From an uncultured Acidobacteriia bacterium (lineage in GTDB: Bacteria > Acidobacteriota > Terriglobia > Bryobacterales > Bryobacteraceae): a stretch of 64,000 nucleotides of DNA. Below the pieces are notes generated by a model. The model saw nothing but the letters and a program-made list of their open reading frames with translations, was not told the origin of the DNA and searched no databases. Below, one piece after another: positions 1-9,022 of this stretch (positions are counted from its first letter, which is position 1; the number at the start of each line of letters is the position of its first letter). The DNA is taken from assembly GCA_903929755.1 (NCBI GenBank), contig CAIYVZ010000019.1:1-64000 (forward strand), in the 5' to 3' direction. Both the position numbers and the translations under genes were made by a program.

Positions 1-114
1 AGCAAAAAACGGTCGCGGAACGGCAAATTCCCTTGACTCATGCCGATCACTGTTTCAGACTGAGAGAGTCCTGCGTCGCCGGGTTCGCAACTGATCGACA
101 TCAGATCGGACTGA

Positions 115-2343
115 GTGATCGACATCGTCGGAATACACAGTTTTCTCGTCTTGATGGGCGTCAGCATTGCGGGCTTATCGTGGCGTTTCCCCGGCTTTAT
201 GCGGGCGGGTGTCGATTACTCGCTGAACAGCACCATTCACGAACGCCTGAACGCTTCCTTCATGCTTCTTTACTGGATGGACTGGGTTGGGCGCCAGACT
301 CCGGACGGGAAGAACTTCTATTCGTTCGATTCGGCTACATCGAGCGACGCCTTCGACCAGGCTCTCATCGAATACCATAAGGGGAATTTCGTTGGTGCCA
401 CGAAAGGCATTCAGGACGTGATTGCCAGCTCCGGTGAAACGGAGAAGAGGGTGTTCTGGCTGGGCATGGCGCAGCTTCGGCGGGGTGAATCTGTGAACTG
501 TCTTCCCAATGTCATGATGACGGGGGACCACGTCATGGACATGGACCACGCACAGTACTGTGCCTTACCGATCCGGAAGTATCATGACGACCCCCAATAC
601 GCCCGTGCGGCCGCCAAGACTTTCCTTCACCTGATTGAAACCTGGGGCAAGGACAACCGCCTGTACCACTGGCTGCTGAACTACGCCTGCATGACCTCGA
701 ACGATTTCCCGCAGGGAGTGCCACCTGCTTATCGGGTCAGTGCAGCGTTCATGAGCCGCTTTTATGGCGAGGGCAAGGCGCAAGCGGAGCGGGAGTTCGC
801 GAATATCCGCTTCGATGAGCGGGGCGCCGAACTAGGCGTGAATGTTCATAACGCCGGACGGGGCGTCGCTATTGAGGATTTCGATCTCGACGGCCACCTT
901 GACATGATTACGGGTGGCAGCTTTGATAATCTCCGCTACTTTCACAACAATGGGCACGGCGGCTTCGACGACTGGACAGAGCGCGGCGGCTTTGGAGGCT
1001 ATCGCCAACCATTTTTTATCACCGTCACAGACATTGATAACGACGGTGCGCCCGATATTCTGGTGACGCGCATGTTCCACGATGGCGTAACGCTCTACCG
1101 CAATAAAGGCGACGGAACCTTCCAGGACGTCACAGAGGCCTGGGGCCTGCCGGTCCACCGTGAAGATAATGCACTTTCATCCGCCTGGGGCACAGCGTGG
1201 GGGGACGTCAATAACGACGGCAAAATCGATCTCTTCATTTCCCGTCTCGGCATGGAAATCCCGTTCACGCAGGGCCTGCTGAGCCGCCCGCGCTTTTACT
1301 CCGCACTCTACATCAACGAGGGCGGCAGGTTCGTAGAGCGCACGAAAGAATATGGCCTGTCCGCCGTGGTGCGCGACAAGTATTTCATCGGGGCGGCGTT
1401 CGGTGACTTCAAGAACAATGGTTACCCAGGGTTATACCTTTCCAGTCCCATCATCAACGAAAGTGTCTTGCTGGAGAATCTTGACGGTAAACGTTTCGAA
1501 GTCTCGGATGCCTATACAAAGTCGAATGGCGGCTTTGTCGGGTCTTTTCTGGACGTGAATCACGACGGCAGACTCGATCTCTTTCAGGGGGGGTTCTCCG
1601 ACGCGAGGTCCAGCGTTGAGATGGGCATGTTTGGCGCAAACCCTGACGATTACCGCTCGGGGAAAAGCACGGTCCTGGTCCAGCAGCCGAACGGGAAGTT
1701 TGAGGAGATCAGGGGGTTCTTCGATATGCCGGGGGGCACCATGGGGTCTTCGTACGGTGACCTGGATAACGATGGCTGTTACGACTTCTACCTGGGAACA
1801 GGTAGCCCCGAAGGCTGGTTCATCTATCCCAAGATGATGTACAAGGGCATTCCGGACGGTAATGGTTGTTCGCTGAAGACCGCGAATATCTCGATGACGA
1901 ATAATTTCGCCAGTGTTCAGAAGGCCCACGGTATCGTCTTCTTCGACTTCAATGAAGATGGCCTGCAGGATATTTACTCCAGCCTTGGCGGCATGTGGCC
2001 TGCTGATCGGTGGCCCAATCAGTTCTTCGTCAACCGGAGTGTAACCACGAACACATGGATCAAGCTTCGCCTTCGTGGTCGCAGTACTAACTCTTTTGGT
2101 ATTGGTGCCCGCATCAAAGTAACGGCTCACGATGCCGCCGGGGGTAAGATCGTGCGCGAAGCGCTGGTTGACCAAAAGACAGCCTTTGGCAGTGGCCCCT
2201 ACCTGACGCAGATTGGGTTGGGTAAAGCGGTTGCGGTGGATTCTACTGAGGTCTACTGGCCTGTGTCCCGTTGTCGCCTGAGCTACCCAGTAACACTGGG
2301 CACGCTCACGGTACTGGACGAAGCCGCCTGTCCGTCGCGCTGA
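115..2343 (+). CDS. FG-GAP/VCBS repeat protein with C-terminal ASPIC/UnbV domain (CRTAC1-like)
   Basis: The 742-residue protein has a hydrophobic N-terminal segment (about residues 8-22), a helical stretch to about residue 230, then several FG-GAP-type calcium-binding repeats of the form DxDxDGxxD (for example DIDNDGAPD, DVNNDGKID, DVNHDGRLD, DLDNDGCYD). It ends in an ASPIC/UnbV domain (about 645-735, with SFGIGARIKV, ALVDQKTAFGSG and VYWP). The repeats predict a beta-propeller that is exported or membrane-anchored, probably for binding at the cell surface; no enzymatic role is known for the family. The GTG start follows an in-frame TGA at once. An in-frame ATG at 154 is an alternative, and a 10-bp direct repeat GATCGACATC (92-101 and 117-126) straddles the start, so the true N-terminus is uncertain. 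Confidence 0.85.
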   Translation: MIDIVGIHSFLVLMGVSIAGLSWRFPGFMRAGVDYSLNSTIHERLNASFMLLYWMDWVGRQTPDGKNFYSFDSATSSDAFDQALIEYHKGNFVGATKGIQDVIASSGETEKRVFWLGMAQLRRGESVNCLPNVMMTGDHVMDMDHAQYCALPIRKYHDDPQYARAAAKTFLHLIETWGKDNRLYHWLLNYACMTSNDFPQGVPPAYRVSAAFMSRFYGEGKAQAEREFANIRFDERGAELGVNVHNAGRGVAIEDFDLDGHLDMITGGSFDNLRYFHNNGHGGFDDWTERGGFGGYRQPFFITVTDIDNDGAPDILVTRMFHDGVTLYRNKGDGTFQDVTEAWGLPVHREDNALSSAWGTAWGDVNNDGKIDLFISRLGMEIPFTQGLLSRPRFYSALYINEGGRFVERTKEYGLSAVVRDKYFIGAAFGDFKNNGYPGLYLSSPIINESVLLENLDGKRFEVSDAYTKSNGGFVGSFLDVNHDGRLDLFQGGFSDARSSVEMGMFGANPDDYRSGKSTVLVQQPNGKFEEIRGFFDMPGGTMGSSYGDLDNDGCYDFYLGTGSPEGWFIYPKMMYKGIPDGNGCSLKTANISMTNNFASVQKAHGIVFFDFNEDGLQDIYSSLGGMWPADRWPNQFFVNRSVTTNTWIKLRLRGRSTNSFGIGARIKVTAHDAAGGKIVREALVDQKTAFGSGPYLTQIGLGKAVAVDSTEVYWPVSRCRLSYPVTLGTLTVLDEAACPSR

Positions 2344-2442
2344 TGCCGGTGGGCGGGGACCGGTAAGGCCGCTACATCCAGTTTCGATACTGCTCCCGGC
2401 GAAGTGGGCATTGAATGTAAACAACGTGCCAAACAGCCAAAC

Positions 2443-2841
2443 TCAAACTTTGGAGGTTGGTTGCGTGGCGATGTGTCGTTCTGACAGATAAGCCGAACTC
2501 GTCAATACGATCCCCGTGCCGAGTACAGCCAAAACGACAATAAAAAACGTTTCCTGCGTATAAAAATACAGCGCCAGCGTGGCGATCCACATGGGGACTC
2601 TTGCAATCAGCGTGGCACGGTAAAAGTCTTTGTTCCCGAACCGGATAATGTTCACGACCACCGTGGCAAGGCCGATCATGAGAATTCCAGAAAACCGCAC
2701 AAACGCGCCAGGGTACTCCCTGGTGGCGAATGCCAGTTTCAGGAAAAGATCAGGAACGAACAGCAGGGCCAATCCAGTGATTAGCAGATATGAAGCAAGA
2801 TAGAACAAAGTACGTCGGGTTTTGGGCATTGTGTTCGGCAT
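2443..2841 (-). CDS. Small four-helix membrane protein, unknown function
   Basis: This is a 132-residue integral membrane protein with about four hydrophobic helices (LFYLASYLLITGLALLF, a central FSGILMIGLATVVVNII, an ALYFY helix and FFIVVLAVLGTGIVL). The start at 2841 is chosen because AGGAAGAG lies just upstream of ATG and the hydrophobic part begins soon after; the longer open frame would add about 40 non-membrane residues. I do not recognise the family with certainty. It stands alone, convergent with the FG-GAP gene, and there is no operon partner to suggest a job. Confidence 0.7.
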   Translation of the reverse strand: MPNTMPKTRRTLFYLASYLLITGLALLFVPDLFLKLAFATREYPGAFVRFSGILMIGLATVVVNIIRFGNKDFYRATLIARVPMWIATLALYFYTQETFFIVVLAVLGTGIVLTSSAYLSERHIATQPTSKV

Positions 2842-2982
2842 GATGGACTCTTCCTGTAAGCTTAGGCGACCGCATGCGGTGGTCTGCCCGCGTGAACGAT
2901 TATACTCACCACGGGTCTTCGTCGAGGGCGGCAACATAATGGAGGCGCCAAGCTTACGCATGTCACTTGTTCCGGTGACGAC

Positions 2983-3402
2983 CTACGATGCCGTTAGTTT
3001 GTCACTAAAATAGCTTTTCATCGGTTCCCAGTAGAAATCGAGCCATCCCTGGGTGTAGGAATCGGCCTGTGAACCCGGCACTCTGGAGTGCACGAGCGTA
3101 ACCTGGGTTCCTCCGTTCCTGGGTTCGAAGGTCCATTCCACTTGCGATGGTTCGGCTCCTTCGGGCCATTCTGTGGTTAGCCACGTTTGGAGGATCCGTT
3201 TCCCTGGGTCAAGTTCGAGGATATGACCCGAGATGTAGCCATCCCACGCAGTGAAATCGCTGCCAACCGCGGCTTTCCCTGTGGCTTTGCTGCCGATCAG
3301 CTTGCTGTGCTTCCTGCCGTCGAGCAGCGCGTCGTAGACTTCCGTTGGCTGGGCGCCCTGGATCAATTCACTCTGCCGGATGGTTTTCGTAGGTGTGGAC
3401 AT
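2983..3402 (-). CDS. SRPBCC / AHSA1-type START-like domain protein
   Basis: The 139-residue protein is one SRPBCC fold of the activator-of-Hsp90 (AHSA1) type. An early helix carries a PTEVYDALLDGRKH motif, followed by GSDFTAWDGYISGHILEL and QTWLTTEWPEG, and the C-terminal long helix ends in QGWLDFYWEPMKSYF. Such domains bind hydrophobic ligands or client proteins in the cytoplasm; the ligand cannot be read from sequence. It is only 8 nt from the end of the 644-residue exported protein and could be the last gene of that minus-strand transcript, though it has no signal peptide and may be separate. Confidence 0.85.
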   Translation of the reverse strand: MSTPTKTIRQSELIQGAQPTEVYDALLDGRKHSKLIGSKATGKAAVGSDFTAWDGYISGHILELDPGKRILQTWLTTEWPEGAEPSQVEWTFEPRNGGTQVTLVHSRVPGSQADSYTQGWLDFYWEPMKSYFSDKLTAS

Positions 3403-3409
3403 GTTTGCC

Positions 3410-5344
3410 TTAGGGCAGAATAACCGTCGCCGGCGGATTATTGGCCCCCGAGAGGACTACGTTGGACTGGGCATCCGGGTTTTGATAAACCAGAATTCCC
3501 GTATACGGCGCGCCCGGCGCCAGGGAAATGTTGACGGTAGCAAAGCGCGGGAGTGCGTCCGACGCATCCTTGCTCCAGGGTCCGAAACCGCTGAAGGTGA
3601 TGGTGTCGTAATCACCGGGCTTGGCCGTGGAATTCAGGGTATTGGTGCAGGAAACCGCTGCCAGGCTCTTCATGGTGAAGGTGCCGCCGGAAGTTCCGCT
3701 GTTGCCGTTCGTGTAAGTAAACGAGAACGGAGCGGCAAACGCGTTGCAGGGTATGGAGAAACTGTAGTTGATGCTGTCTCCCAGACTGGAAACGAAGCTG
3801 CCACTGCCTGTCTTGACGGAGGTAGGTTGATCGATGGGATGCGCTGCCTGGACGCGGACGAAGATGTCGAGTTTGGCATTAGGTCCGCCGATGTAAGAGT
3901 TCGCGAAGAGCAGATCGGGAGACGGGAACCGAAACGTGGCAAAAGAGCGGTTATGTTCACCGCTGTAACGGAACACCGTTTCTCCGTTCGGGCCCTTCTG
4001 GAACAGAGCGTAGTTGGACTCGGCTTCGCCAGCGCGGGGTTGCCCGGCGATGAGGAAGAAGGGGTCGGTTGAAATGCGGCCCGCATTTTGGGCGAAAAGG
4101 GCTTCCGCCAGACTCTGGCCGATGAAGATGGGGTATTCCATTTCGCCGATGACGCGCCCAGTGTTCAGATCAATGGCGCCATGGATGACACCGAAGGGTT
4201 CGTCTACAAGCGCCACGCGCTGCAGGTAATACGTGGCCTTGGGGAACTTGAGGAATTCCTGCTGCCCGATCAAGCCTGGCTGGAAGCCTGGTCCTGTAAT
4301 GCTGCTGACAGGTGCGGTGGCAAAGAGTCCGGCCGGGGTCAGGCTCGCCATCGTGAAAGAGACGGTATTGCCTTCGCGAGGTCCGAACTGAACCCCGATC
4401 CGGCCCTGGACGTGGGAACGACCGGGCCCGACGCCGCCCAACTGGGGTACATCGATGTCGAAATTATCGCCGAAATTGGAGAAGAATGAGGCGACTGTGA
4501 ACTCCTGTTGGGTATCGGTCGGGATGTCGGGGCAATTGCTGCCGCAAGGTGTTCCGATCGGGGCCGCAGTGTCGAGGAAGAGGTGGGGGTGGAGGCTGGT
4601 GCCACGGGCGAGTACACTGGCGCAGTTGCCGTCAGGACTGCAAAATGGCAGCGGGAAGCGAACCGGGTCACCTTCAATATCTTTGCCAAGGGGCAGGAAG
4701 GTATTGCCGCGGAAGCGGAAGTCCAGCAGGCCGTCGGGGCGTTGCTTGAAGGTGGCCCATGCATGACCCCGTGTGCCGGGGAAATTGATGACGGGGCGTT
4801 TCAGCTTTGGGTTCACGGCCGCAATGGCGAGCAGGGCAGTGTTGGTGAGGTTTGCGTACCAATCAAGATTGGTGACGCCTCCGGTGGTGAGGTCGAGGTC
4901 ACCTTGGGAAAGTCGAATGGAATCCGAAACCGTATGCAAATACATGGGCATGGAGTAGCCCAGCGGAGCAGACAGAACGCCATCATCGCCGTTCAGGAGG
5001 TGCATCTGCACTACGAAATGGGAGATGTTGTTTAGAGGCGGGTAGAACTGAATAGTGATATTGCCCGTGAGGTGACTATCGGTGATCACCAAGCCGCCGA
5101 ACAGTTGGTTGCCACAGATTCCGTAGGGCAGATCCGCGTCGTTCGTGCAGTCGACGGCACGCAGAGCATCCCCGAAAAAACTGGATTTGTGGTTGACGGG
5201 GAGCGTTTGCACCAGGCCGGGCGGCAGTTTAAGAGGCGTGGCCAGGGGCGGGAAATAGAGGGTGAGTTCAGCCCGGGCGGTTCCGTTCAGGACACCGGTC
5301 ACCAGGCCCATTACGAACAGCGATTTTGTTATTGCACGTTTCAT
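3410..5344 (-). CDS. Exported protein of unknown function, 644 aa
   Basis: A signal peptide is clear (MKRAITKSLFVMGLVTGVL... ending TARAE, about 25 residues). The mature part is beta-rich and low in charge, with paired cysteines such as VDCTNDADLPYGIC and CGSNCPD that suggest disulfides in the cell envelope. I do not recognise a domain. Its start is 18 nt downstream of the SGNH-like gene and on the same strand as the FadL-type porin, so it is probably co-transcribed with them. A role as a surface or secreted partner of the porin is inference from position only. Confidence 0.75.
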   Translation of the reverse strand: MKRAITKSLFVMGLVTGVLNGTARAELTLYFPPLATPLKLPPGLVQTLPVNHKSSFFGDALRAVDCTNDADLPYGICGNQLFGGLVITDSHLTGNITIQFYPPLNNISHFVVQMHLLNGDDGVLSAPLGYSMPMYLHTVSDSIRLSQGDLDLTTGGVTNLDWYANLTNTALLAIAAVNPKLKRPVINFPGTRGHAWATFKQRPDGLLDFRFRGNTFLPLGKDIEGDPVRFPLPFCSPDGNCASVLARGTSLHPHLFLDTAAPIGTPCGSNCPDIPTDTQQEFTVASFFSNFGDNFDIDVPQLGGVGPGRSHVQGRIGVQFGPREGNTVSFTMASLTPAGLFATAPVSSITGPGFQPGLIGQQEFLKFPKATYYLQRVALVDEPFGVIHGAIDLNTGRVIGEMEYPIFIGQSLAEALFAQNAGRISTDPFFLIAGQPRAGEAESNYALFQKGPNGETVFRYSGEHNRSFATFRFPSPDLLFANSYIGGPNAKLDIFVRVQAAHPIDQPTSVKTGSGSFVSSLGDSINYSFSIPCNAFAAPFSFTYTNGNSGTSGGTFTMKSLAAVSCTNTLNSTAKPGDYDTITFSGFGPWSKDASDALPRFATVNISLAPGAPYTGILVYQNPDAQSNVVLSGANNPPATVILP

Positions 5345-5362
5345 ACAGGGTCCCCTAAGGAG

Positions 5363-6661
5363 CTACGGTTCGTTAATGTCCAGCCCCAACATGCGGGCAC
5401 CAAAACTGCCACCGGCTGGTTTCTGGTACGACATGACGGGGTCGGCGGCGGCAATCGCCTGGACGTTGACTGTCGGAAAGCTTGTCTTGTACGTCTGGTT
5501 GATGAAAGAGAGAAGGTCATTGGCGATGAGCGCGTGACCTGTGGTGCCGGGGTAGACGGCGTCCAGGGAGTAAAAACCGCCCAGGTAATCCGCTGTCACG
5601 GTCCGTGTGCCCACCTGCATGCCGGAAACTCTAAGCTTTCGGAAGAAGGCGTTCAGGTCGTATACCACCGCGTTATTGGCCTTGGCAGCGCTCACAATCT
5701 GCGCGTTCAGAGCGTTGATGCGAGAAGTAATATCGGCGGCAACGGCGGCTGTGACGACGGAACCGGCGGGCAACGGGCCGAGGGTACGCTTCCAGAACTG
5801 CGAAGAGATGGCCTGCATGCCGTTCCTGGTGATGTAGTCCTGACCCGTGATGTGATAACCGGCGGTGAGGATGAAGGGGGAGGTGGCGACTACAGAAGCC
5901 GCTATATCCGGGGTGGCGAAGTACGCTGTATCGAAAGGATTCGGGATGGTGGTGACGATGACCTGCGCCTGCAAGTCGCGCAGGCCGCGGACGACGGTAC
6001 CGTAAGTAGCCGCGAACGCTGCAGGGTCAGGCATGCGGGTGGGGTCGCCCGCCACCGCCGCGTCGAGAGCCTCATAAAAGCCGAGTTCCACCAGGGACAA
6101 GGTGGGGAACATGGCCTTGGCGTAATCGAACTGAGTCCATAGTGGAACGGGGCGCTGGAAGAAGAGCTGCGGGAAGCCGAGAATCATGTTCACCACGGTC
6201 TGCTTCATGTTTTTCTGCTGGATGATGGGGGGGACCGGCCGCATGAGGACGGAATCGGCCAGCTTGAGGCCCGGAATGGAAAGATTCAGGACGAACACGG
6301 TGGGTGCATCGTCATTCGGATTGGGCTGGGACTGGAACACGCGCACGGTGCCCTGCGGGTAGACGGGCAGGATGGCTTCGCGCATGGGATAGCCGACGAC
6401 GTCGCCAATGCCGGGTGGCTGGATAAGGGGCTGGGGGAAGGCCGTCTTGAGTTGCGCGGCCACAAGAGCGGGGAAACTGCCGGTCTGGACGGTAGTGCTG
6501 AGACCGAAATTCGCCATGCCGGCGGCAAGGCCCTCACCCATGACGACGAACGTTGTGGTGTCGAGCGGGGAAGTTTGAGCCTGGAGCAGGCCGGAGCAGT
6601 AGATACCAACCCCCAAAACAGCCACAGGGAAAAACTTTACACCCAAATATTGTGTTTTCAT
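5363..6661 (-). CDS. Exported SGNH/GDSL-like protein with degenerate active site
   Basis: A signal peptide (cleavage near QAQT, about residue 29) is followed by a fold resembling SGNH/GDSL hydrolases. The block I position reads FVVMGEGLAAG where active enzymes have GDSLxxG, so the nucleophilic Ser is Gly44. Block V reads LDAVYPGTTGHALIAND where active enzymes have DxxHP, so the catalytic His position is Tyr370. Residue 367 keeps the Asp. Both changes together argue for a non-hydrolytic binding protein. The length (432 aa) is long for the family. It lies 10 nt after the FadL gene and 18 nt before the 644-residue exported protein, in one apparent operon. Confidence 0.75.
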   Translation of the reverse strand: MKTQYLGVKFFPVAVLGVGIYCSGLLQAQTSPLDTTTFVVMGEGLAAGMANFGLSTTVQTGSFPALVAAQLKTAFPQPLIQPPGIGDVVGYPMREAILPVYPQGTVRVFQSQPNPNDDAPTVFVLNLSIPGLKLADSVLMRPVPPIIQQKNMKQTVVNMILGFPQLFFQRPVPLWTQFDYAKAMFPTLSLVELGFYEALDAAVAGDPTRMPDPAAFAATYGTVVRGLRDLQAQVIVTTIPNPFDTAYFATPDIAASVVATSPFILTAGYHITGQDYITRNGMQAISSQFWKRTLGPLPAGSVVTAAVAADITSRINALNAQIVSAAKANNAVVYDLNAFFRKLRVSGMQVGTRTVTADYLGGFYSLDAVYPGTTGHALIANDLLSFINQTYKTSFPTVNVQAIAAADPVMSYQKPAGGSFGARMLGLDINEP

Positions 6662-6671
6662 GATGGGATCC

Positions 6672-8180
6672 TCAATGCTTCTTCATCAGCTTCGGCATGG
6701 CGGGCATATCGAAGCGCAGGGCCATGCCGGCCAGGTGGGCAAAGTTGTGATAAAGGCCATTCGTATATAGATTGGAGTTGGCGGCAACGTCTGTGGTCCG
6801 GTGCTCAAATACCATGGCTTCGTAGAACATGGTGTAGTCCTTGCCGTTCCTCTTTTTGGTAGCGCCTATCGTAAAGCTGTTGCGATTGGCGTCGGGGAAG
6901 AGGGGGCCGACACTTTGATCGGGGACGGGAGAGAGGTCGCGGAGGTAGCCGAGCCGGACTGTCAGGTCTTCGCTGAGGGTGCGTTCCACTCCGACGGCGT
7001 AGTGGTAAGAGTTCTTGAAGTTAAACGCCAGGCGCTGTTCGGCGGGCAGGGCTACGTTCTTCTTATTGGTTTCGTTGATGCCGAAATTGAGGGGCACGCT
7101 GGAGAAGCGTTTGTAATCCTGCATGCGGAAATCGAAGGAAATTCGCATCTTGTGGACAGACGAATTCGAGAGGCCGATGCCGTAGGTGGCGGGAGTGGTG
7201 AACGACCCGGTGATGTTCTGGTTGGGGAAGGCGTTGGTGAGAAAATCGGAGCCGATGTACTGTTGCAGGGGGTAGTCGTTGCCGAAAGCGAAGGAGGCCT
7301 TCCCTTTTAGATGACTGGTGATGGCGGAGCGGAAGGTGAGGCCAACGTTGGTCTTCGAACCCTCATCCTTATAAAGGAACCCGACTGAGAAGCCGACGGT
7401 ATCTGCCGTGCCGGCAACGCGCGACCGGCCTTCCGGCAGAAGGCGGGAGATAACGGCGGCAGCCTGTTCTTTGGGGACGCCGGGGAAGAGCGTATTCGCC
7501 GCCTGACGGCCGAATACCAGACCATCTCCCTTTGGGTTCAGGATGCTTTGCTCCAGCATGAGGTGTGTATGGACGAAAGCGGGTCCGACGGCAATTGCCG
7601 CATTCTTGCTGACCTTATATGCCAGGGTTGGTTGAAACCAGAACTGTTCGAGGCGAGCTCTTGTGCCGGCGAATCTGCCCACAAACTTGGTCAGATTGGG
7701 GTCGCCATCGTGAAAATTCGTGGAGTTGGCGGAGAGGCCGAAGGGGGTGAATATCCCAAAGCCAAAGGTGAGCTTGTCTGACATCTGCGCCGTCATATAC
7801 ATGCTGGCGACGGGAATGAAGTGGGGCTTAATCGATTGGGAATAGCCGTTCGCCGGAACCACCTGGCCGACGGGGGTGGCGGACGGGGTGAAGCGAAAGA
7901 GGCCAACCACAACGAGACTATCCATTTCCATATGCTTGCCGGGCTGGAAGGCAATCCCCGCCGGGTTGTAATACAGTGCTGAGCCATCATCGGCGACGCC
8001 GATAAAGGCCGTGCCCATACCGGCAGCGCGTGCTCCGAGTTCGGCGATGGAGAAAGCCGAGCCGAAACAGGAGAGCGAACCGGCGGTCAGCAATGCCACC
8101 AGGGCCAGAATTCGCGCCCCAGCGGGGCCAGGCATGCGGTTGGCCTCTGGAGCTTCAAGACGTCTCGTAAAATTTCCCAT
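6672..8180 (-). CDS. FadL/TodX-family outer-membrane transport protein (OMPP1)
   Basis: A signal peptide (around residues 23-43) leads into the FadL signature: FSIAELGARAAGMGTAFIGVADDGSALYYNPAGIA, the NPAG motif being diagnostic. The rest (to 502 aa) alternates as beta strands and ends in an aromatic-rich strand, as expected for a 14-stranded barrel. Members move hydrophobic molecules such as long-chain fatty acids or aromatic hydrocarbons across the outer membrane. The first in-frame ATG gives a 20-residue N-terminal extension before the hydrophobic core, so the start may be Met16. It is the central gene of a minus-strand run of exported proteins. Confidence 0.9.
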   Translation of the reverse strand: MGNFTRRLEAPEANRMPGPAGARILALVALLTAGSLSCFGSAFSIAELGARAAGMGTAFIGVADDGSALYYNPAGIAFQPGKHMEMDSLVVVGLFRFTPSATPVGQVVPANGYSQSIKPHFIPVASMYMTAQMSDKLTFGFGIFTPFGLSANSTNFHDGDPNLTKFVGRFAGTRARLEQFWFQPTLAYKVSKNAAIAVGPAFVHTHLMLEQSILNPKGDGLVFGRQAANTLFPGVPKEQAAAVISRLLPEGRSRVAGTADTVGFSVGFLYKDEGSKTNVGLTFRSAITSHLKGKASFAFGNDYPLQQYIGSDFLTNAFPNQNITGSFTTPATYGIGLSNSSVHKMRISFDFRMQDYKRFSSVPLNFGINETNKKNVALPAEQRLAFNFKNSYHYAVGVERTLSEDLTVRLGYLRDLSPVPDQSVGPLFPDANRNSFTIGATKKRNGKDYTMFYEAMVFEHRTTDVAANSNLYTNGLYHNFAHLAGMALRFDMPAMPKLMKKH

Positions 8181-8292
8181 GATGAGTCCCTAACTGCGCC
8201 ACCCCCGGCAGGAACCCATGCTTGCGCAGGGAGATACCGGCTGAAGGCGACTTTTGCGACTGCGGTTGAGCCAGACGACGCTGGCCTGTCCG

Positions 8293-8330
8293 CGATTCGA
8301 CTGCTATTGCGCGATTCGACTGCTATTGTG
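8293..8330. repeat. Two tandem 19-bp direct repeats between exported-protein genes
   Basis: CGATTCGACTGCTATTGCG is followed directly by CGATTCGACTGCTATTGTG, with the first bases of a third copy (CGATCCG) after it. The pair lies in the 188-nt gap between the 207-residue exported protein and the FadL gene, the only long gap in that operon. It may be an operator or a processing site; no protein-binding family can be named. Confidence 0.7.
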
Positions 8331-8368
8331 CGATCCGCTGAACAACCGTGAGATGTGGCGACGGCGAG

Positions 8369-8992
8369 TCAGGGGGTCACGCGTTTGATGGTGAACTTAA
8401 ACACCAAAGGGCAGGCGGGTGGTCCTGAGGGACACTGGGCCGGATCGGTAACAAAGCGAACCGGGGGGGTCAGCAGGGGGGCAGTCTCCGGGGGCAAATC
8501 AGGAAACTGATTTGCTGTCAGGCTCTGCCAGGCCATCGGGATTTCCGGCCCGAAGAAGATATTGACATAGCCCTGCATGGTGTCCCAGCGAACCGTAGAT
8601 GCCTGCCACCGGAAGCGGAGCCCGGTAACGCTGGTGGGAACGCTGGCGGGGAGCATAAATACGTAGTCGGCAATAATGTCGGTGCCGCTGGTGGGAATCC
8701 ATTTGCCGTGGGCGGTGGTGTGTGGGCCAAATGGCGGTCCACCCAGGGCCAGGCTGTCGTTTCCGAGGAATTCCCCGTTTGGATACAGTGTGGGCGTCAT
8801 GAACAGGGCCACTTTGAAGCAACTGGCCTCAGGCGGGGCGCACAACTGTACTGCCTTTCCGAACCAGGCGCCGACCGCGGGATGTTCATACAGGGGTTTG
8901 GCGGTTGGCATCTGGGCGGTTGCTGTCCAACTCAAAGCGAGCGCAGCCGCCAGCATGCGGCCTCCCGCTGCGTGGTGCAATCTGAAAGTCAT
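8369..8992 (-). CDS. Exported protein of unknown function, 207 aa
   Basis: A short charged start, a hydrophobic core (MLAAALALSWTATAQ) and a cleavage-like AQM give a signal peptide of about 27 residues. The mature region has two cysteine pairs (LCAPPEASC and QCPSGPPAC), probably disulfides, and is predicted beta-rich. No family recognised. It is 30 nt downstream of the 200-residue exported protein and precedes the FadL gene, so it belongs to the same envelope-directed transcript. Confidence 0.7.
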   Translation of the reverse strand: MTFRLHHAAGGRMLAAALALSWTATAQMPTAKPLYEHPAVGAWFGKAVQLCAPPEASCFKVALFMTPTLYPNGEFLGNDSLALGGPPFGPHTTAHGKWIPTSGTDIIADYVFMLPASVPTSVTGLRFRWQASTVRWDTMQGYVNIFFGPEIPMAWQSLTANQFPDLPPETAPLLTPPVRFVTDPAQCPSGPPACPLVFKFTIKRVTP

Positions 8993-9022
8993 TGTTATCG
9001 CCTCTTCAGCTCGTTGGTGAAC

